From: Amylostereum areolatum
Taxonomy: Eukaryota > Basidiomycota > Agaricomycetes > Russulales > Stereaceae
NCBI GenBank assembly: GCA_012932865.1
Contig: SAXG01000002.1
Coordinates: forward strand, 186,001-250,000
DNA: 64,000 bases
Direction of reading: 5' to 3'
Part shown: piece by piece, positions 35,234-46,632 of the stretch
How positions within the stretch are numbered: the stretch's first letter is position 1
Layout: each line of letters opens with the position of its first letter
The notes under the pieces: model-generated
The model's input: the letters and a program-made list of their open reading frames with translations, nothing else
The model's database searches: none
Told to the model about the DNA's origin: nothing
Made by a program: the position numbers and the translations under genes

Positions 35234-36770
35234 ATGTCGGAAACTTTGGGATCGTCACCGACGTTGGCGACCACGACGACGACGAATCCGATGGACCTTG
35301 CTACGCCCTTCCCTCCGCTGACGCGGCGAGACGTGCTGGCGTTCCAGTTCTCGTCGTGGTACCCGACCTTCGCCTCGATCTCCGTCAAATCGACCGTGCT
35401 CCGCCCGCTCGCGCCCGCCTTTCGCGCGTACCTCGACGCGGACGGCGTGTTCGTGCCCGTGGGCTCCGAAGACGTGTTCGTGCGTTTTTCGCCGCTTCCA
35501 GGTCTCGTTTATCGAGCGAGATGCGAGCGATCGATCTGTTTGTGCAGGCCTGCGGTCAGTTGCTTGGAAGACGAGGATGAAGACGAGGACGAGGAGGAGG
35601 AGGAGGAGGAGGAGGAGGAGGACGGGAGAACGTTTGCGTTTCCGGAGATGGATCGGAGGATAAGGGAGGTCGTGAAGGCGTACGGGGGCGTGTTCCCCAA
35701 ACTCAATTTTTCGTCGCCGCAGGTGCGTTCCCCCCCCCCCCCCCCCCCCGCCTTCGCTATCGTCTCTGAGCAAAACCCGAATTTTTCGCGTGGAAACGCG
35801 CAGGACGCGTCCTGGCTCCTGCCGTCCTCGTCCCCGCTGAAGTGCACGTCCCCGGCGGAGGTGTACATGCTCCTCAAGTCGTCGGATTTCATCGCGCACG
35901 ATCTGAGCGCGGACGCGGTGTTCGCGGGGTGCGTCGATGCCGATGCCGATGCCGATGCCGACGCCGATGCGGAGGGGGCGGGGGCGTACGAGCTCGAGCT
36001 CGTGCTGAGGAAATGGTACGCGGTGGACAAGAGTCGGGAGGTGCGGTGTTTCGTGCGGGAGGGAACGCTCGTCGGTGCGTTGCGCCCGCCGCCTGTCCAA
36101 CACCTTTTCCCCTGACCGACCGACGGGGACGGTGTGTGCGCCGGACACAGGCATCTCGCAGCGCGACCCGAACTACTACGATTTCCTCAACGAGCCGCAG
36201 ACGCGGCGCGCGCTCGCGCGCTCGATCGCGTCCTACTGGGCCGCGCACGTCGCCCCCAAATGGACGTTCACCTCGTCTTGTACGTCCTCCCCGCGCCCTT
36301 GTCGACCTGAACCTGTCCGCTCGCGAAAAAAAAAAACCCACACACGCACGCACACGCACACAGACACGTTCGACGCGCTGCTCACGCGGTCCCTGACCGA
36401 ATTTCACATCCTCGATTTCAACCCGTACGCCCCGCGCACGGACGCGCTGCTGTTCACCTACGAGGAGCTGCACGCGCTCTTCCTCCTCCACGCCCAACGC
36501 CCAGATCAAGACCAAGACCAAGCTCAAGCTCAAGATCAAAATCAAGATCGAGGCCGAAGCCAGGGGGGGGACCGCGCGCCCCCGACGTTCCGCACGGTCG
36601 ACTCGCGCGCGCACCCGGCGGCGACGCGCAACGCGCCGGCGCATCAGCATAACATGGTGCCGGTGGAGGCGATCGAGATGAGTGGGGGGAGGGGGGTGGA
36701 GGAGTTCAAGAAGGTGTGGGAGGAGGAGGTGCGGAGGGGGATGCAAGGCGGGGACGAGGAGGACGAATGA
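35234..36770 (+). CDS. CDC123: Cdc123/D123 eIF2-assembly ATP-grasp protein
   Basis: Cdc123 promotes joining of eIF2 gamma to alpha in the cytosol. The family start is clear: LAFQFSSWYPTFASISVKST then VLRPLAPAFRAYL, with later blocks GGVFPKLNFSSPQDASWL, LKCTSPAEVYMLLKSSDFIA, YELELVLRKWYAVDKSREVR, CFVREGTLVGISQRDPNYYD and the metal-binding ILDFNPYAPRTDALLFTYEE. Three low-complexity inserts are unusual: a Glu run near residue 120 (GAGGAG codons), a (Asp-Ala)n run at 35936-35970, and a Gln/Asp repeat at 36505-36560. One intron starts GTGCGTT then 20 C (35730-35749). Another has a CA-rich end (36340-36365). The start is ATG 35234 and TGA lies at 36768-36770. Confidence 0.92.
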
Positions 36771-37190
36771 GAGGTACATACAATTACATACGCGTGTGGG
36801 ACCCAGAACAGATCGCACGCTTGTCGTTGGGCTCTCATCGCTGGCGGGCACACATGTTGTCGGTGGCGGCCAAGAGAGTACTTAGACCTGAAGCTATCGC
36901 GTTCCTCGACCTTTTCGTCCCGATATGGTGCTAAGTGACTCGGGGGTTCACGTGACCGCGCTGGCAGGCATGTGGGACGCCGCCCTGGCCCTTGCCTCTA
37001 TCTCTCTCCTCCCACTGGTCCCCGCCTGTCCCCGCCTGTCCCCGCTCGCCGCAGGAGCATTAAATAAAACACGAAGGATGCTGCCTTTCTCTTCGCTCTT
37101 CCTCTTCCTCGCCCACGCTCAGCGCTTCCTCTCCGGCCCGCGCCGTGCGTGTGTCCCCGCCCCGTTCCTCACCCGAACGCGCTCGCTCAG
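36771..37190. other. Intergenic upstream of the secreted EEP gene
   Basis: It contains three tandem copies of a 10-bp unit GTCCCCGCCT or close variants (37018-37047) and an A/T-rich element ATTAAATAAAA (37060-37070) 120 bp before the start codon, a possible TATA region. No gene is supported. Confidence 0.45.
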
Positions 37191-39525
37191 ATGTCCGCTT
37201 CCGCTCTCTGTGCATTAGCCCTCCTCGCCGCCTCCGCCTCCGCCCTCCAACCGTCCGACATCCAAGGCCCCGCTTTCCTTTCGCCGTTCGCAGGCCAGAC
37301 GGTTGAGAACGTCACCGGCATCGTCTCCGCCAAGGTCGGTTTCCCCCGCTCGCGCTCGCACCCCGCGCCCCCTCTCAGCCCGCCTTGCTTTTACTTAGAG
37401 CTCCACCGGCTTCTGGATCCTCGGCTCCCCTTCGGACGACCCCCGCCTCTCCCCCGGCCTTCGCGTCTTCACCTCCAACGCCACCCTCCTCGCCTCCCTC
37501 TCCCCCGGCGACGCCGTCTCCCTCGCCGGCCGCGTCTCCGAATTCCGCGCGTCGAACGCCCCGTCCGACCTCCTCGCCACCGAACTCACCAGCCCCGCCA
37601 ACCTCACCGTCCTCTCCGCCGGAAACGCCCTCACCCCCATCCTCCTCGGCCGCGACCGTTCGCCGCCCACCGAGGCCTTCAGCGCCCTCGACCGCGGTCC
37701 GGACGGCTGGCTGAGCGTCCCGAACAACGCGAGCTCGGTCGACGCCGTGAACGCCACGCTCGAGCCCGCCAAGTACGGCCTCGACTTCTGGGAGAGTCTG
37801 GAAGGCGCCCTGGTCACGGTGCCGCGCCCGGTCGCGTTGAATTTCGAGAACAGCTTTGGGGAGGTGTGGGTGAGGGGCGATTGGGAGGTCACCGGCCTCA
37901 ACTCGCGGGGAGGGTTGTCGCTGACGATCGGTGAGCAGCCGACGTCGTCCTTTTCGGTGACGAGGGCCTTTTGCTGAGACGCGGCGGGGCGGTTTCTTGC
38001 GCAGGTGCGGACAACCTGCCGGACGGCAACCCCGAGACGGTCATCATCGGCTCTCCGCTCGACGGCACGTCGAACCCAGGCGTCGCTGTCGGCACAGGTC
38101 TCTCCGACATCACCGGCGTGGTCGTTTTCCAGTGCGTCCTTCCGCGCCTGTGTCCTCGCGCGTTCCATCCCTGAACGACGACGCATAGATTCGGGTTCTT
38201 CTACATCCTCCCCCTCACCGCGCCCACGGTCCTGTCCACCCCGGATCCCCACATTCCAACCACCTCGATCACGTCCGACGAGGGGGACTGCGCCGTGCGT
38301 TTCGGAGACTACAATGTATGCGCTTTCCCTCCCCCCCTGCCTTTCCCTTTCGCTGACCGACGGCGGGCTGCGCAAAGGTGGAGAACCTCGCGCCGACGTC
38401 GGCGCACATGAACACCATCGCGGCGCACGTCGCGACCTTCCTCTCCAACCCGGACTTCCTCTTCTTGCAGGAGATCCAGGACGACTCGGGCCCGACCTCC
38501 GACGGCACCGTCAGCGCGAACCTCACCCTCGACACGCTCGTCGCGGCCATCGCCAGCGCCAACGGGGGCGCCGTTCGGTACAGCTGGGCGCAGGTCGATC
38601 CTGTGGACGGGCAGGACGGCGGACAGCCGGGGGGGAACATCCGGCCGGCGTATCTGTGAGTGTCGGGGAGGGCCGGGCGTGCCGTGCGTTTGTTGTCTTT
38701 GAATCTGACGGGTCCCTTCGCAGGTATAACCCGGCGAAGCTCACGCTCGTCCCCGGGGCGCCTGCGGGAGGGCCCCTGGACGCGACCACGGTGACCAAGA
38801 CCGCGAACGGGAGCCTGGCCCTAAGGTGAGCGAGGAGCTCCGCCCGCGCGTTGTTGTCCTCGGTAGGCTTTTCCATGCTGAGGCCCCGCGACAGCTTCAA
38901 CCCCGGGCGGATCGACCCGACGAACGCGGCCTGGACGTCCTCGCGCAAGCCCGTCGTCGCGCACTGGCAGACGGCGTCCGGACAGACGTTTTTCACCGTC
39001 GACCACCACGGGACGTCCAAGGGGGGCAGCACCAGTCTTCAGGGCAACCCCCGCCCGCCCGTCAACCTCGGCGTCGACCAACGGACGCTGCAAGTAGAGA
39101 CCATCGCCGTGCGTCCTCGTCCTCTTTCTTCGCCCGCCCGCCCGCCCGCCCCCTAAAACCCTAAATCGCTCACGGCGGCGAATGTCCCGCAGGCGTTCAT
39201 ACAGTCCATCCTGGACCTCGACCCCGAGGCCGCCGTCCTCCTCGCGGGCGACTTCAACGAATTCGCGCAGGCGCGCTCCGTGTTCGCGCCGCTCGACGGC
39301 GTCGTGCTCGACGCGGACGTGCTCGCGGGGATCCCGCCCGTGGAGCGGTACACGTACGTGTTCGGGCAGAGCGCGGAGCAGCTCGACCACGTGTTCGTCA
39401 GTCCCGCCGTGGCAGGGCGGGGGAGGGTCGAGGTCGAGCATGTGCATGTGAATAATTGGGCGGCGAGCTTGGGGGGGAGGACGAGCGACCATGATCCGTC
39501 GGTGGGGAGGGTGTGGGTGTGCTGA
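37191..39525 (+). CDS. Secreted endonuclease/exonuclease/phosphatase-fold protein
   Basis: ATG 37191 opens a signal peptide (MSASALCALALLAASASALQ). An N-terminal OB-like extracellular region (FLSPFAGQTVENVTGIVSAK, GFWILGSPSDDPRLSPGLRV) is followed by the EEP domain: FGDYNVENLAP, FLFLQEIQDDSG (metal-binding Glu), TVDHHGTSKGGSTSLQGNPR, AAVLLAGDFNEFAQAR, ERYTYVFGQSAEQLDHVFVS and the final catalytic SDHDPS. This set matches the nuclease/phosphodiesterase superfamily. Similar proteins are annotated as extracellular nucleases. The total is about 640 residues over roughly nine exons, ending VWVC at TGA 39523-39525. Likely role: digestion of external nucleic acid or phosphoesters; the substrate is inferred. 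Confidence 0.87.
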
Positions 39526-39934
39526 GGTGAGGGTGGCGAGGAGGCTGCTGTCGCTCGCTTTCCTTTGCCTCGGTTCGATCGTGTACTTATAGTAACTTCG
39601 CGTACGGCGTATGGTGTCAGGGTGCACAAGCATATATTTGGAGAATACAGACAGAGATATAGCGAAGTACGAAAGGGTAGGAACATTGGCAAGAAGAAGA
39701 GATAGGTTACAAGACGAGGACCCTTTCCGGGATCTGTCAGGCTTCAGGCAGTATACATACACCGTATTGGGAGATCAGGATCAGAAAATGTCAAGTTTGT
39801 GAGGTCCAGACTGATGGACATGGGTTGTCCCCGTCAATCTGCGCTGTAGAAGAATGGGAGGGACACGGCACTTGCGGTAGGTGGACTCGAGGATGCGACT
39901 GCAGATATCGATCCTTCAGCGCGGGCTCTAGAGT
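39526..39934. other. Convergent 3' region between EEP gene and NLR
   Basis: About 400 bp with no recognised feature. Confidence 0.5.
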
Positions 39935-40743
39935 TTATGTGAAAGGGTGAAACTCACCAGGTGCTGGTTTACAACCCGACAAGTCAATGACGATGGTTTC
40001 TCCGTCTCTCCTTCGGGAATGATATAAGGTCTCCATCGACGACCACCCTGGTATCCACTGGCATAGGAAGCTATCTGGCTCTCCCTCGCAGGGATAAAGG
40101 CAACCAGCACAGACGTGTAGGTTCCTGCGAGCTGGCCGGAGCATACCAAATCCACCCGTTTTCGATGAAGTATGTGGACCGAATCGGCACTTGGGTGGAT
40201 TGAAAGGAACTCGCCGTCGAGTATGCGTGACGGTGAGTTATTTTCAATCCACCCGAGTCACTGGGGCTACTGGTCGAACAGGACGGATGGATTTTGTGTA
40301 GCCTTCGCAGAGATACCCGCAGACGTTCGCTCGCTGCATGCCGGAGGTCTTTCAACCAGCTTGTCCTCCTGTGAGTTGCATCGTCTTCCACGGGTGCTGC
40401 ACTCCACATACGAATTTCACCATTTCCCCCACCAGAAAAAAGTCGATCGCCCTCGATGGAAAACCGCAAGCACTGAGGAAATGTGCCACCTCGTAAGATG
40501 CGGAAACAAACCCCGGTTTCCACATTTAGCAGGGTGATTTTATCATAGAAGCCGACGGCTAAAAGCATGCTGTTCGGGGAAAATTCCATGCCAGTAACTT
40601 CGTCTCGTTCCGAATCAGGGTCAGGATCAAAAGACCGTATGTGCGGGGCGACGCCGTCGACGTAAGGAGGGCCTTGCCATAGGTTGATGCCATGGCCTCG
40701 AACGTACAGTTCGCTGGGAGAAGTTGCGATCACTTTATCGTTA

Positions 40744-42206
40744 TACTAGCATAGACCCATGCATTGCACTCATTCAAGTAGCAAGGCTGTGGTGATTGTA
40801 TTCAAATAAGCAACAAATAAGCATAACTAAGTACTAAGCATGAAGTGTAGAAGATTCAACTCGCAGTCCGATAGTAGGAAAACTGTAGCCGGGATGCCTA
40901 GAGGGGTTTGTGACGGTCCCAAATGCTCTCGCTCGTGTCGGGCTCTCTTGGCAATCTGCCATTTCGATAGCAGAGTGGGTTGTTTCTGTTCCTTGAGGGT
41001 TCAGAGCTGGAGTCCTTGGGGGCGTAGGAAGCAAGTCGCTGAGGGCCGAGTAGGCCTGCGAATATGCAATGTCGATGAGGACATATCACCTGTGATATGG
41101 ATAACAAAAGGATCAGTAAAGCCTTTACTATCACATTGATTGATACTGTATGCACGTACCATCTATGAAAGCTCCGTTCGAGGCTTGCTGGTTGGTTGGG
41201 TTCTTGCATTATCGTGTCGCCTGTCGTTGATTCGGACGTGGACGACACAATACAATGCTGTTGCGGACCTTCAGGATCCTGAGGATGTCGTTGTGCTCGC
41301 ACTCAAGACCGGCGGTGGCCAATGGCGTCAGCCGAGGAAAGCTGTAGACAACAATATAGTAAGCAAGGACATTGATCAGTTTGTTAAGGTCAGTCATACC
41401 TGGACGGCCGTGTTCTCGTTCGCTTGCGAGGAGGTTGAATGGGCACTGTTTCTGGGGGCTGCATCTTGGACGGAATCAGTGGACCTGCGTTCCTGCTCGG
41501 TGCACCATCCCAATGGCCAGCCAATGTCACCCCCAACTCGCATAGATTCTTCTGCACAAATAGTACATGTCAGTTCGTCTCGCAAGAGAGAAAGAAAATG
41601 CGCACATGATCCAGATGAATGCACCGAGATGCACTGGATGCAGATGACAGGGTGTGCTGTACTGTGTCGTGTCGGGTCGTGTCGTGTCGTACATCACTCG
41701 AGCTCGGGACCACCACGCCTCATCCGAGCACCGAGGAAATTTCCCGAAAAATCTCTAGATATATAAATAAATCCAATCAGGGGGGGTGGGAGCGACGCGG
41801 TCATCGTGACCGAAGCGACAAAACACGTCCGTGTTGCTGCACAAACATTGCTTTGGAGGAAAATTGATTTGAATTTGTTTTCTGATATACAAAGTAAAAG
41901 GTATAAGTAGGGCTGTGCCATGGAGGCTACTTTGACGCTAACGGCGGTGCGTAGAGGTGCCATAGAGAGTGGGAAGGTATGACGGTGGCCAAGTACGTGG
42001 TGGAGGTCAAGACGAAGAGCGACGCGGCGACCCGGCCGACGCGCAAGCCTAGGATGACGCAAGCAGCCACGTGCATTTGTCAACGCGACCTGTCACGTGT
42101 CGCGTTACGATGACGTGGCTGTTGTCCCACAACCAATCAGAAAGCTCACTTGTCTCGCGGTTTGTGTCGTGACGTGACGCAGCGCTCCACCGCGTCTCTC
42201 TTTGTA
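40744..42206. mobile_element. 1.46-kb insertion in the NLR WD40 region with TTA target duplication
   Basis: The two halves of a WD40 repeat are separated by 1,463 bp. TTA occurs at both edges (40741-40743 and 42207-42209); deleting the segment with one TTA restores an open WD40 frame. The ends on opposite strands read TACTAGCATAGACCC and TACAAAGAGAGACGC, identical at 10 of 15 positions, a weak terminal inverted repeat. A 3-bp TTA/TAA duplication is typical of PIF/Harbinger elements, though CACTA elements also make 3-bp duplications. No transposase motif is seen, so it would be non-autonomous. Inside, gene-like minus-strand sequence with plausible introns occurs. Confidence 0.6.
40850..41950 (-). 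other. Gene-like sequence inside the NLR insertion
   Basis: On the minus strand a Lys/Arg/Pro-rich open segment (PPETVPIQPPRKRTRTRP, about 41420-41560) is bounded by acceptor TTTGTGCAG and donor GTATGA. It continues after an intron as FPRLTPLATAGLECEHNDIL. Further down, SALSDLLPTPPRTPALN is again coding-like and runs to a stop near 40840. The frames do not join cleanly at every step, so this may be a decayed gene carried by the element. Function unknown. A plus-strand frame at 41140-41766 looks like its shadow. Confidence 0.3.
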
Positions 42207-45200
42207 TTAAAGGATGACATGGCGACTGCGGTTACTGAGACCATATTTGGACAGTGGCCGATGCATTCGGCCGTAGGCTTCGTATTCATGTCCCAGATGT
42301 TGAGGCTGCAGTCATCTGAACTAGAAAGAAGTAAATTTCCTCCACGAGAGAATGTAAGACATTTGATAGTGTTCGTGTGACGTGTTAAGAGGACGGGTTC
42401 ATGTTGATATAGCTCGTCAGGAGTTTCGCCATCCGATACATGGCGGTATATTGCGATGTTATTGTCTTCGCCAATGTATGTGCATGCAGTAATTTGACCA
42501 TCTGGGGAGAAAGCGACTCGGACACACCGTTTGACGTTGCATGATCTCCTCTCCGTGTTTGACAGAATTGGGCTCGGACCTTTCGTGTTAACATCCCATT
42601 TTGTGATAAGGCCGCCTCCAGCGACATAACATATGGTGTATATCCCCGGCGAGGGCGAACTCAGTCGCAGAAAGGGAGCGGATTCCTAGAGGAGGTTGAC
42701 TATAAAGGGTGGGCAACAGCACAGGCCAAGGGGTCCCCGTTCTGGCGTCCCATAGAACTATTGTAAAATCTACCCCGATTGACACCAGAAGTCTTCCATC
42801 TAATGAGCATGCCATGGACCCCACAGCAGACGCGTGCCCTCGCATTGCGCCAAGACAGGTGGTGTCCCACGTGTTGTCAAAGCCACAGATAACTTTGGCA
42901 GTGCCCGACACCTGACTTGAGTATACCCTGGATAAGCGGGTCCCAGTTGGGCAAAATGGGATAACACTGCGATAGACTTGCAGGGACGAGACACGGATAG
43001 CGGGAGAGAAGATGAGGGTGGCCCTTTCGCATTCGTCAAATATTCGGAGCAAATCCTTCGTTGCAGGTGGTATGGGCAGAATGAGGGTCTGTAGAGTATT
43101 TCGATATAAGTGAGGAATCCCCTTCGGACGGTAACATCGACCTACCGCCAGCTTTTGACGCACTAAGGGTAGTGCGTCAGCGACTACAGACAGCTCTCCA
43201 AGAAGACTCAACGTTTCGAGCCAATTGAGGAGATATTTCGATGCGAATGTGACCAAGGATTGCAAGAGTTCGGGGTGGATATCTGATTCCTTGAGATGAA
43301 ACGCCCAGTGTCGACAGGCATATTGGAGATGGGGAGGGATGTTTTCAACGATACGCTCTGCTAAATCCGGGACCTCCTCGTTGAGGTTTGTAGGATCTTC
43401 GATATTGCAGATATTGTATTTGAGCTGCTGTAAAGTTTCTAGACATTGCTGGGCGATGAGCGTATGCTGCAATGCATTATCCACCACAAATGCCCTATCT
43501 TTGCATCAGGGATCCATTTGTAAGAAATTCGCTGAAGGTCGGGTGGATGAGACGGCACGTTCCTTCCGGACTGGCCACCTCGAGGACAGAATGGAGACGT
43601 AAGAGGGTTCTGTGAGCTGTACCCGAAGGTAGGGCCAGTAAAGCCTCGAGGGAAGCGGGCGATAGTCGATCTCGAATCAGCACAACGGTGCCTAAGACCA
43701 TTCTCAGTTTAGCCCTGTCCCGCCCGTCGATGTCTGGGAACGCGGTTCGTAATACTTGAAGATAAAGAGCATCAAGGCGACTGGCGTATTGAGCGCTATC
43801 AGAGGTGGAATCCAGTATAAGTTGTAGGCGATCTTTTGGATCGATGCCGTCGCGAATGAACTTGACCGCGGTAGATGCAAATATGAACAGATTGTCCGCC
43901 CGATTAACAAGGGTTGCGATCTCGACGGAAGAAGGCCAGTCGCCAAGTTGGTAGCGGTTGGCCATCACCTTCAGCTCGCGGGAGAGATACAGCTTGATAT
44001 CCCTCCCAGTCAATTCTGGATGAACTCTGTGAAGTATGAGATGCTGTGTATCCTCAATGAGGCCTGTATCTTCGAATCCTGCCTCGATGTTGATGACAGG
44101 CCGGCTGGTAAGGAAAAACCTAAGCGGTGCAAGGTCCGTTATGTGCTTTGAAAGGGCTTTGACAACCATCGAGGTCGTCTCGTCATCCTGACACTCGTCT
44201 AGGGCATCTATCACAATGGCACAGCTCGGAAACTCGGGAGTATGACGAAGCGGCTCCACAATGAGTTTCTCCAGCTGAAAATTGACATGTCCAGTCTGTA
44301 TTCCAGGGTGGCTACGGAGAATCTCCGAAACCTGCTTCTTGAATTCGGGGTTAATACGCCCAAGCTGATATGCAATGGAAGGAAAGATGAGGAGTGCATT
44401 ACTGCAATCTGCAACGTCCCGGGAACAGAAGAAACTGGCACCGAGCAGCTTGAGGTTGTCGCACCATTCTGCCACCCTTTGAGCAATGGTCGACTTGCCA
44501 GTTCCTGCCCAGCCGCTCAGCCAGAACACCGAGGCCTCGTATTTGTCAGGTAGGATTTTTTCTGAGGGATAATTACCGGGTTTCAACCAAGAGTAGATGG
44601 TGTCGAGTGTCTCTAGTCGGGTCCCTTCCGCGCACGATACTCGTTGACTGTGTTGATTGAACTCGGCGGCCATGGTATGGATCGGAGTGCCTGATAACAA
44701 TTATACACGTGAGCTTGGGCACGATTACAAGGCCACCGCACCGACCGTCGGCTAGAGCCTGCGTAAGATTCAATGAGATATGCAGCATTGTCTCATGAGA
44801 ATAGACAGCGCACCTGTGCAGATATCATTTCCTTGATGACCTCGAGTTTACTGTGCAATGCTTTCGAGACGTCGTATTGTGCTCGCATGTAACCGCGAAT
44901 TTCCTGAAAGAGCTGTGAGACACTGTCCACTTTCAGCTTGGCAAGATCCCTCACATCGATTGAGAATTGGATGTCGATCATCCCACCGACCTAGTAAGAT
45001 TATCAGCGAGGGACACTTGCTCGAGAAGATATGCCGAACCGTGAATGCTTGAATGGCCCACAGCAAGGTCTGGATATGGGTCCGGATCTGGTCCGCGATT
45101 TTCGTGGCGCTTAGAACGCGAACAATCAGAGAACGACGCTGTGCGTCTTGGACAGATCGGTGTACACCTTCTATGTCTCTAGGTGCGCGATGCCTGCATT

Positions 45201-45590
45201 GAGCGTCCCTCATGTCTCATACACAAATGACATACTCGCGAAACGATTGAACACGCCTTTGAAATTCCCCCGGATGAGTGTTTGTATCGGAGGTAACAAG
45301 TTTGATCATGCCGTGTAGCTTGTCCACATACTGTAAAAGCATCGCAATATCATCATCGTTCGAGTACTTGACCTAAGTAGTCCGAATCCTGAGTGCAAGA
45401 CCAGATTGCGAGGCAAGGTGAGGAGACAAACCTTTATCGTATCTATTACGACCAGTATCCCCCCTACAGCTGCCTGGAGAGGGGGGAGGAGGACAGATGA
45501 TTCCTTCGCTGCTCTGAGGGCCAAAATAACACCGTCGATAGCGACGCGCCTCCGCCGATAAGGATGCTCTTGTTTCGACGGCCCAGACAT

Positions 45591-46632
45591 TCGTTGGCTC
45601 CAGGAGGACGGTAAAGAAAAGTGATAGTGAGGGATGGCAGGGGATCGATAGAGGTGTTGCAACTTGCAAGCCACGGGTGCACGAGCTCTGCAGTGATCAT
45701 CCAACTACCCGCGAAATAGGCGCTGCAGTATCCCATAAATCGGTCATGAGACTCGATATATATAGCACAAACCTGCAGGCAGCTTTCAGACATTGCACAG
45801 GATCGGGAGAGCCACGGAACTCACATGACGCAAACTCAAGTACTTACTTCTTCCCGCACTCACCTCGACGTCTCTTGGCGAAATAACCTTGAGGCGTCGG
45901 GAGAGTCTGTGGGGGAAGAAGAGAGTAGCTTGTATGTCCGGTTCGTTCCACAGGTGAGTGCATCCTCGTCGCTCGGCTTGAATGGGGGTGCATTTGGTTG
46001 AATTTGGAACATGGTCGAGGACTCGAGCTGAGGTTGGTAAAGGGGTGCAGGGTGAGATGTGCGGTAACGCCGCCGTTGCTGGCACCTTTCGATTCATATT
46101 GGTCCCTTCCTGTCTTGTGTAGGTATGTTGAACGGGGAATCGAATGTGATGAACGGACGTCGGACGCGTCGATCCCTCAGCCAGCCTACATATTTTCCGG
46201 CGGTGACTGAGGGTGACTGATTAGTCTGAACGTGGGAATCTGTACTTCATGCCACAGAATCCTAGAGTCACTCTGGAGTTCAGTTACTGGGGCAAGTTAC
46301 AAGTTCAACGAACTTACAGTAGTGTAACCTACTCAACGACCTTGGTTTCTCGCCTCTTTGTCTTCCTTCGACTTTCGTCGGCGGACCATTGGATGAGCTG
46401 CAGACTGCAGATGGTGGGCCTAGTATATTGGATATCTAACTTAAAAATGTGCAGTAATGTATTGCATGCGATAATGGGTGGACGGTTGGACTAAAGTGCA
46501 GGGGTAACAGGAACAAAGGGCGACGAACGAAGGCGCGGCAGGGGCGTGTACACATGGCGAGACTGGGGTTATAACATAAACTACAGATGAGGAGCAGAAC
46601 GAAAGCGAGGCGGACAAACCGACACGGACAGT
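45591..46632. other. Intergenic, about 1 kb, between NLR and STYX-like gene
   Basis: Short frames only. A minus-strand frame at 45786-46097 could be an upstream NLR exon, but no splice link is convincing. Confidence 0.4.

Larger units (their letters stand above)
39935..45590 (-). pseudogene. NACHT-WD40 NLR-like gene, disrupted
   Basis: Fungal NLR-like protein of the heterokaryon-incompatibility/self-nonself type. From ATG 45590 (MSGPSKQEHPYRRRRVAIDG) an alpha-helical N-domain (LLPPLQAAVGGILVVIDTIK) precedes the NACHT domain at 44650-43500, with Walker A GWAGTGKST and Walker B CAIVIDALDEC, a helical linker (ALQHTLIAQQCLETLQQLKY), then WD40 repeats (HASAVGSMACSLDGRLLVSI, VRVAFSPDGQITAC, HTNTIKCLTFSRGGNLLLSS, and at 40730-40400 VTGMEFSPNSMLLAVGFYDK). 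It is broken three ways: a single extra base at 43508 after FLTNGS, another in the C run 42644-42647 inside the WD region, and a 1,463-bp insertion at 40744-42206. Removing the insertion rejoins AVAMSSFN to DKVIATSPSELYVRGHG in frame. The C-terminal end near 39935 is approximate. Confidence 0.82.

Noticed and set aside
35255..36154. Long antisense frame across CDC123
   Set aside because: Leu/Val/Gly-rich shadow of repeat codons; the plus strand carries conserved CDC123 blocks.
41660..41695. GTCGT/GTGTC short repeats
   Set aside because: Simple-sequence variation without array structure; no spacer-repeat pattern and no function suggested.
41140..41766. 208-residue plus-strand frame inside the NLR insertion
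   Set aside because: No motif; the minus strand has better coding character with splice sites, so this is probably its shadow.
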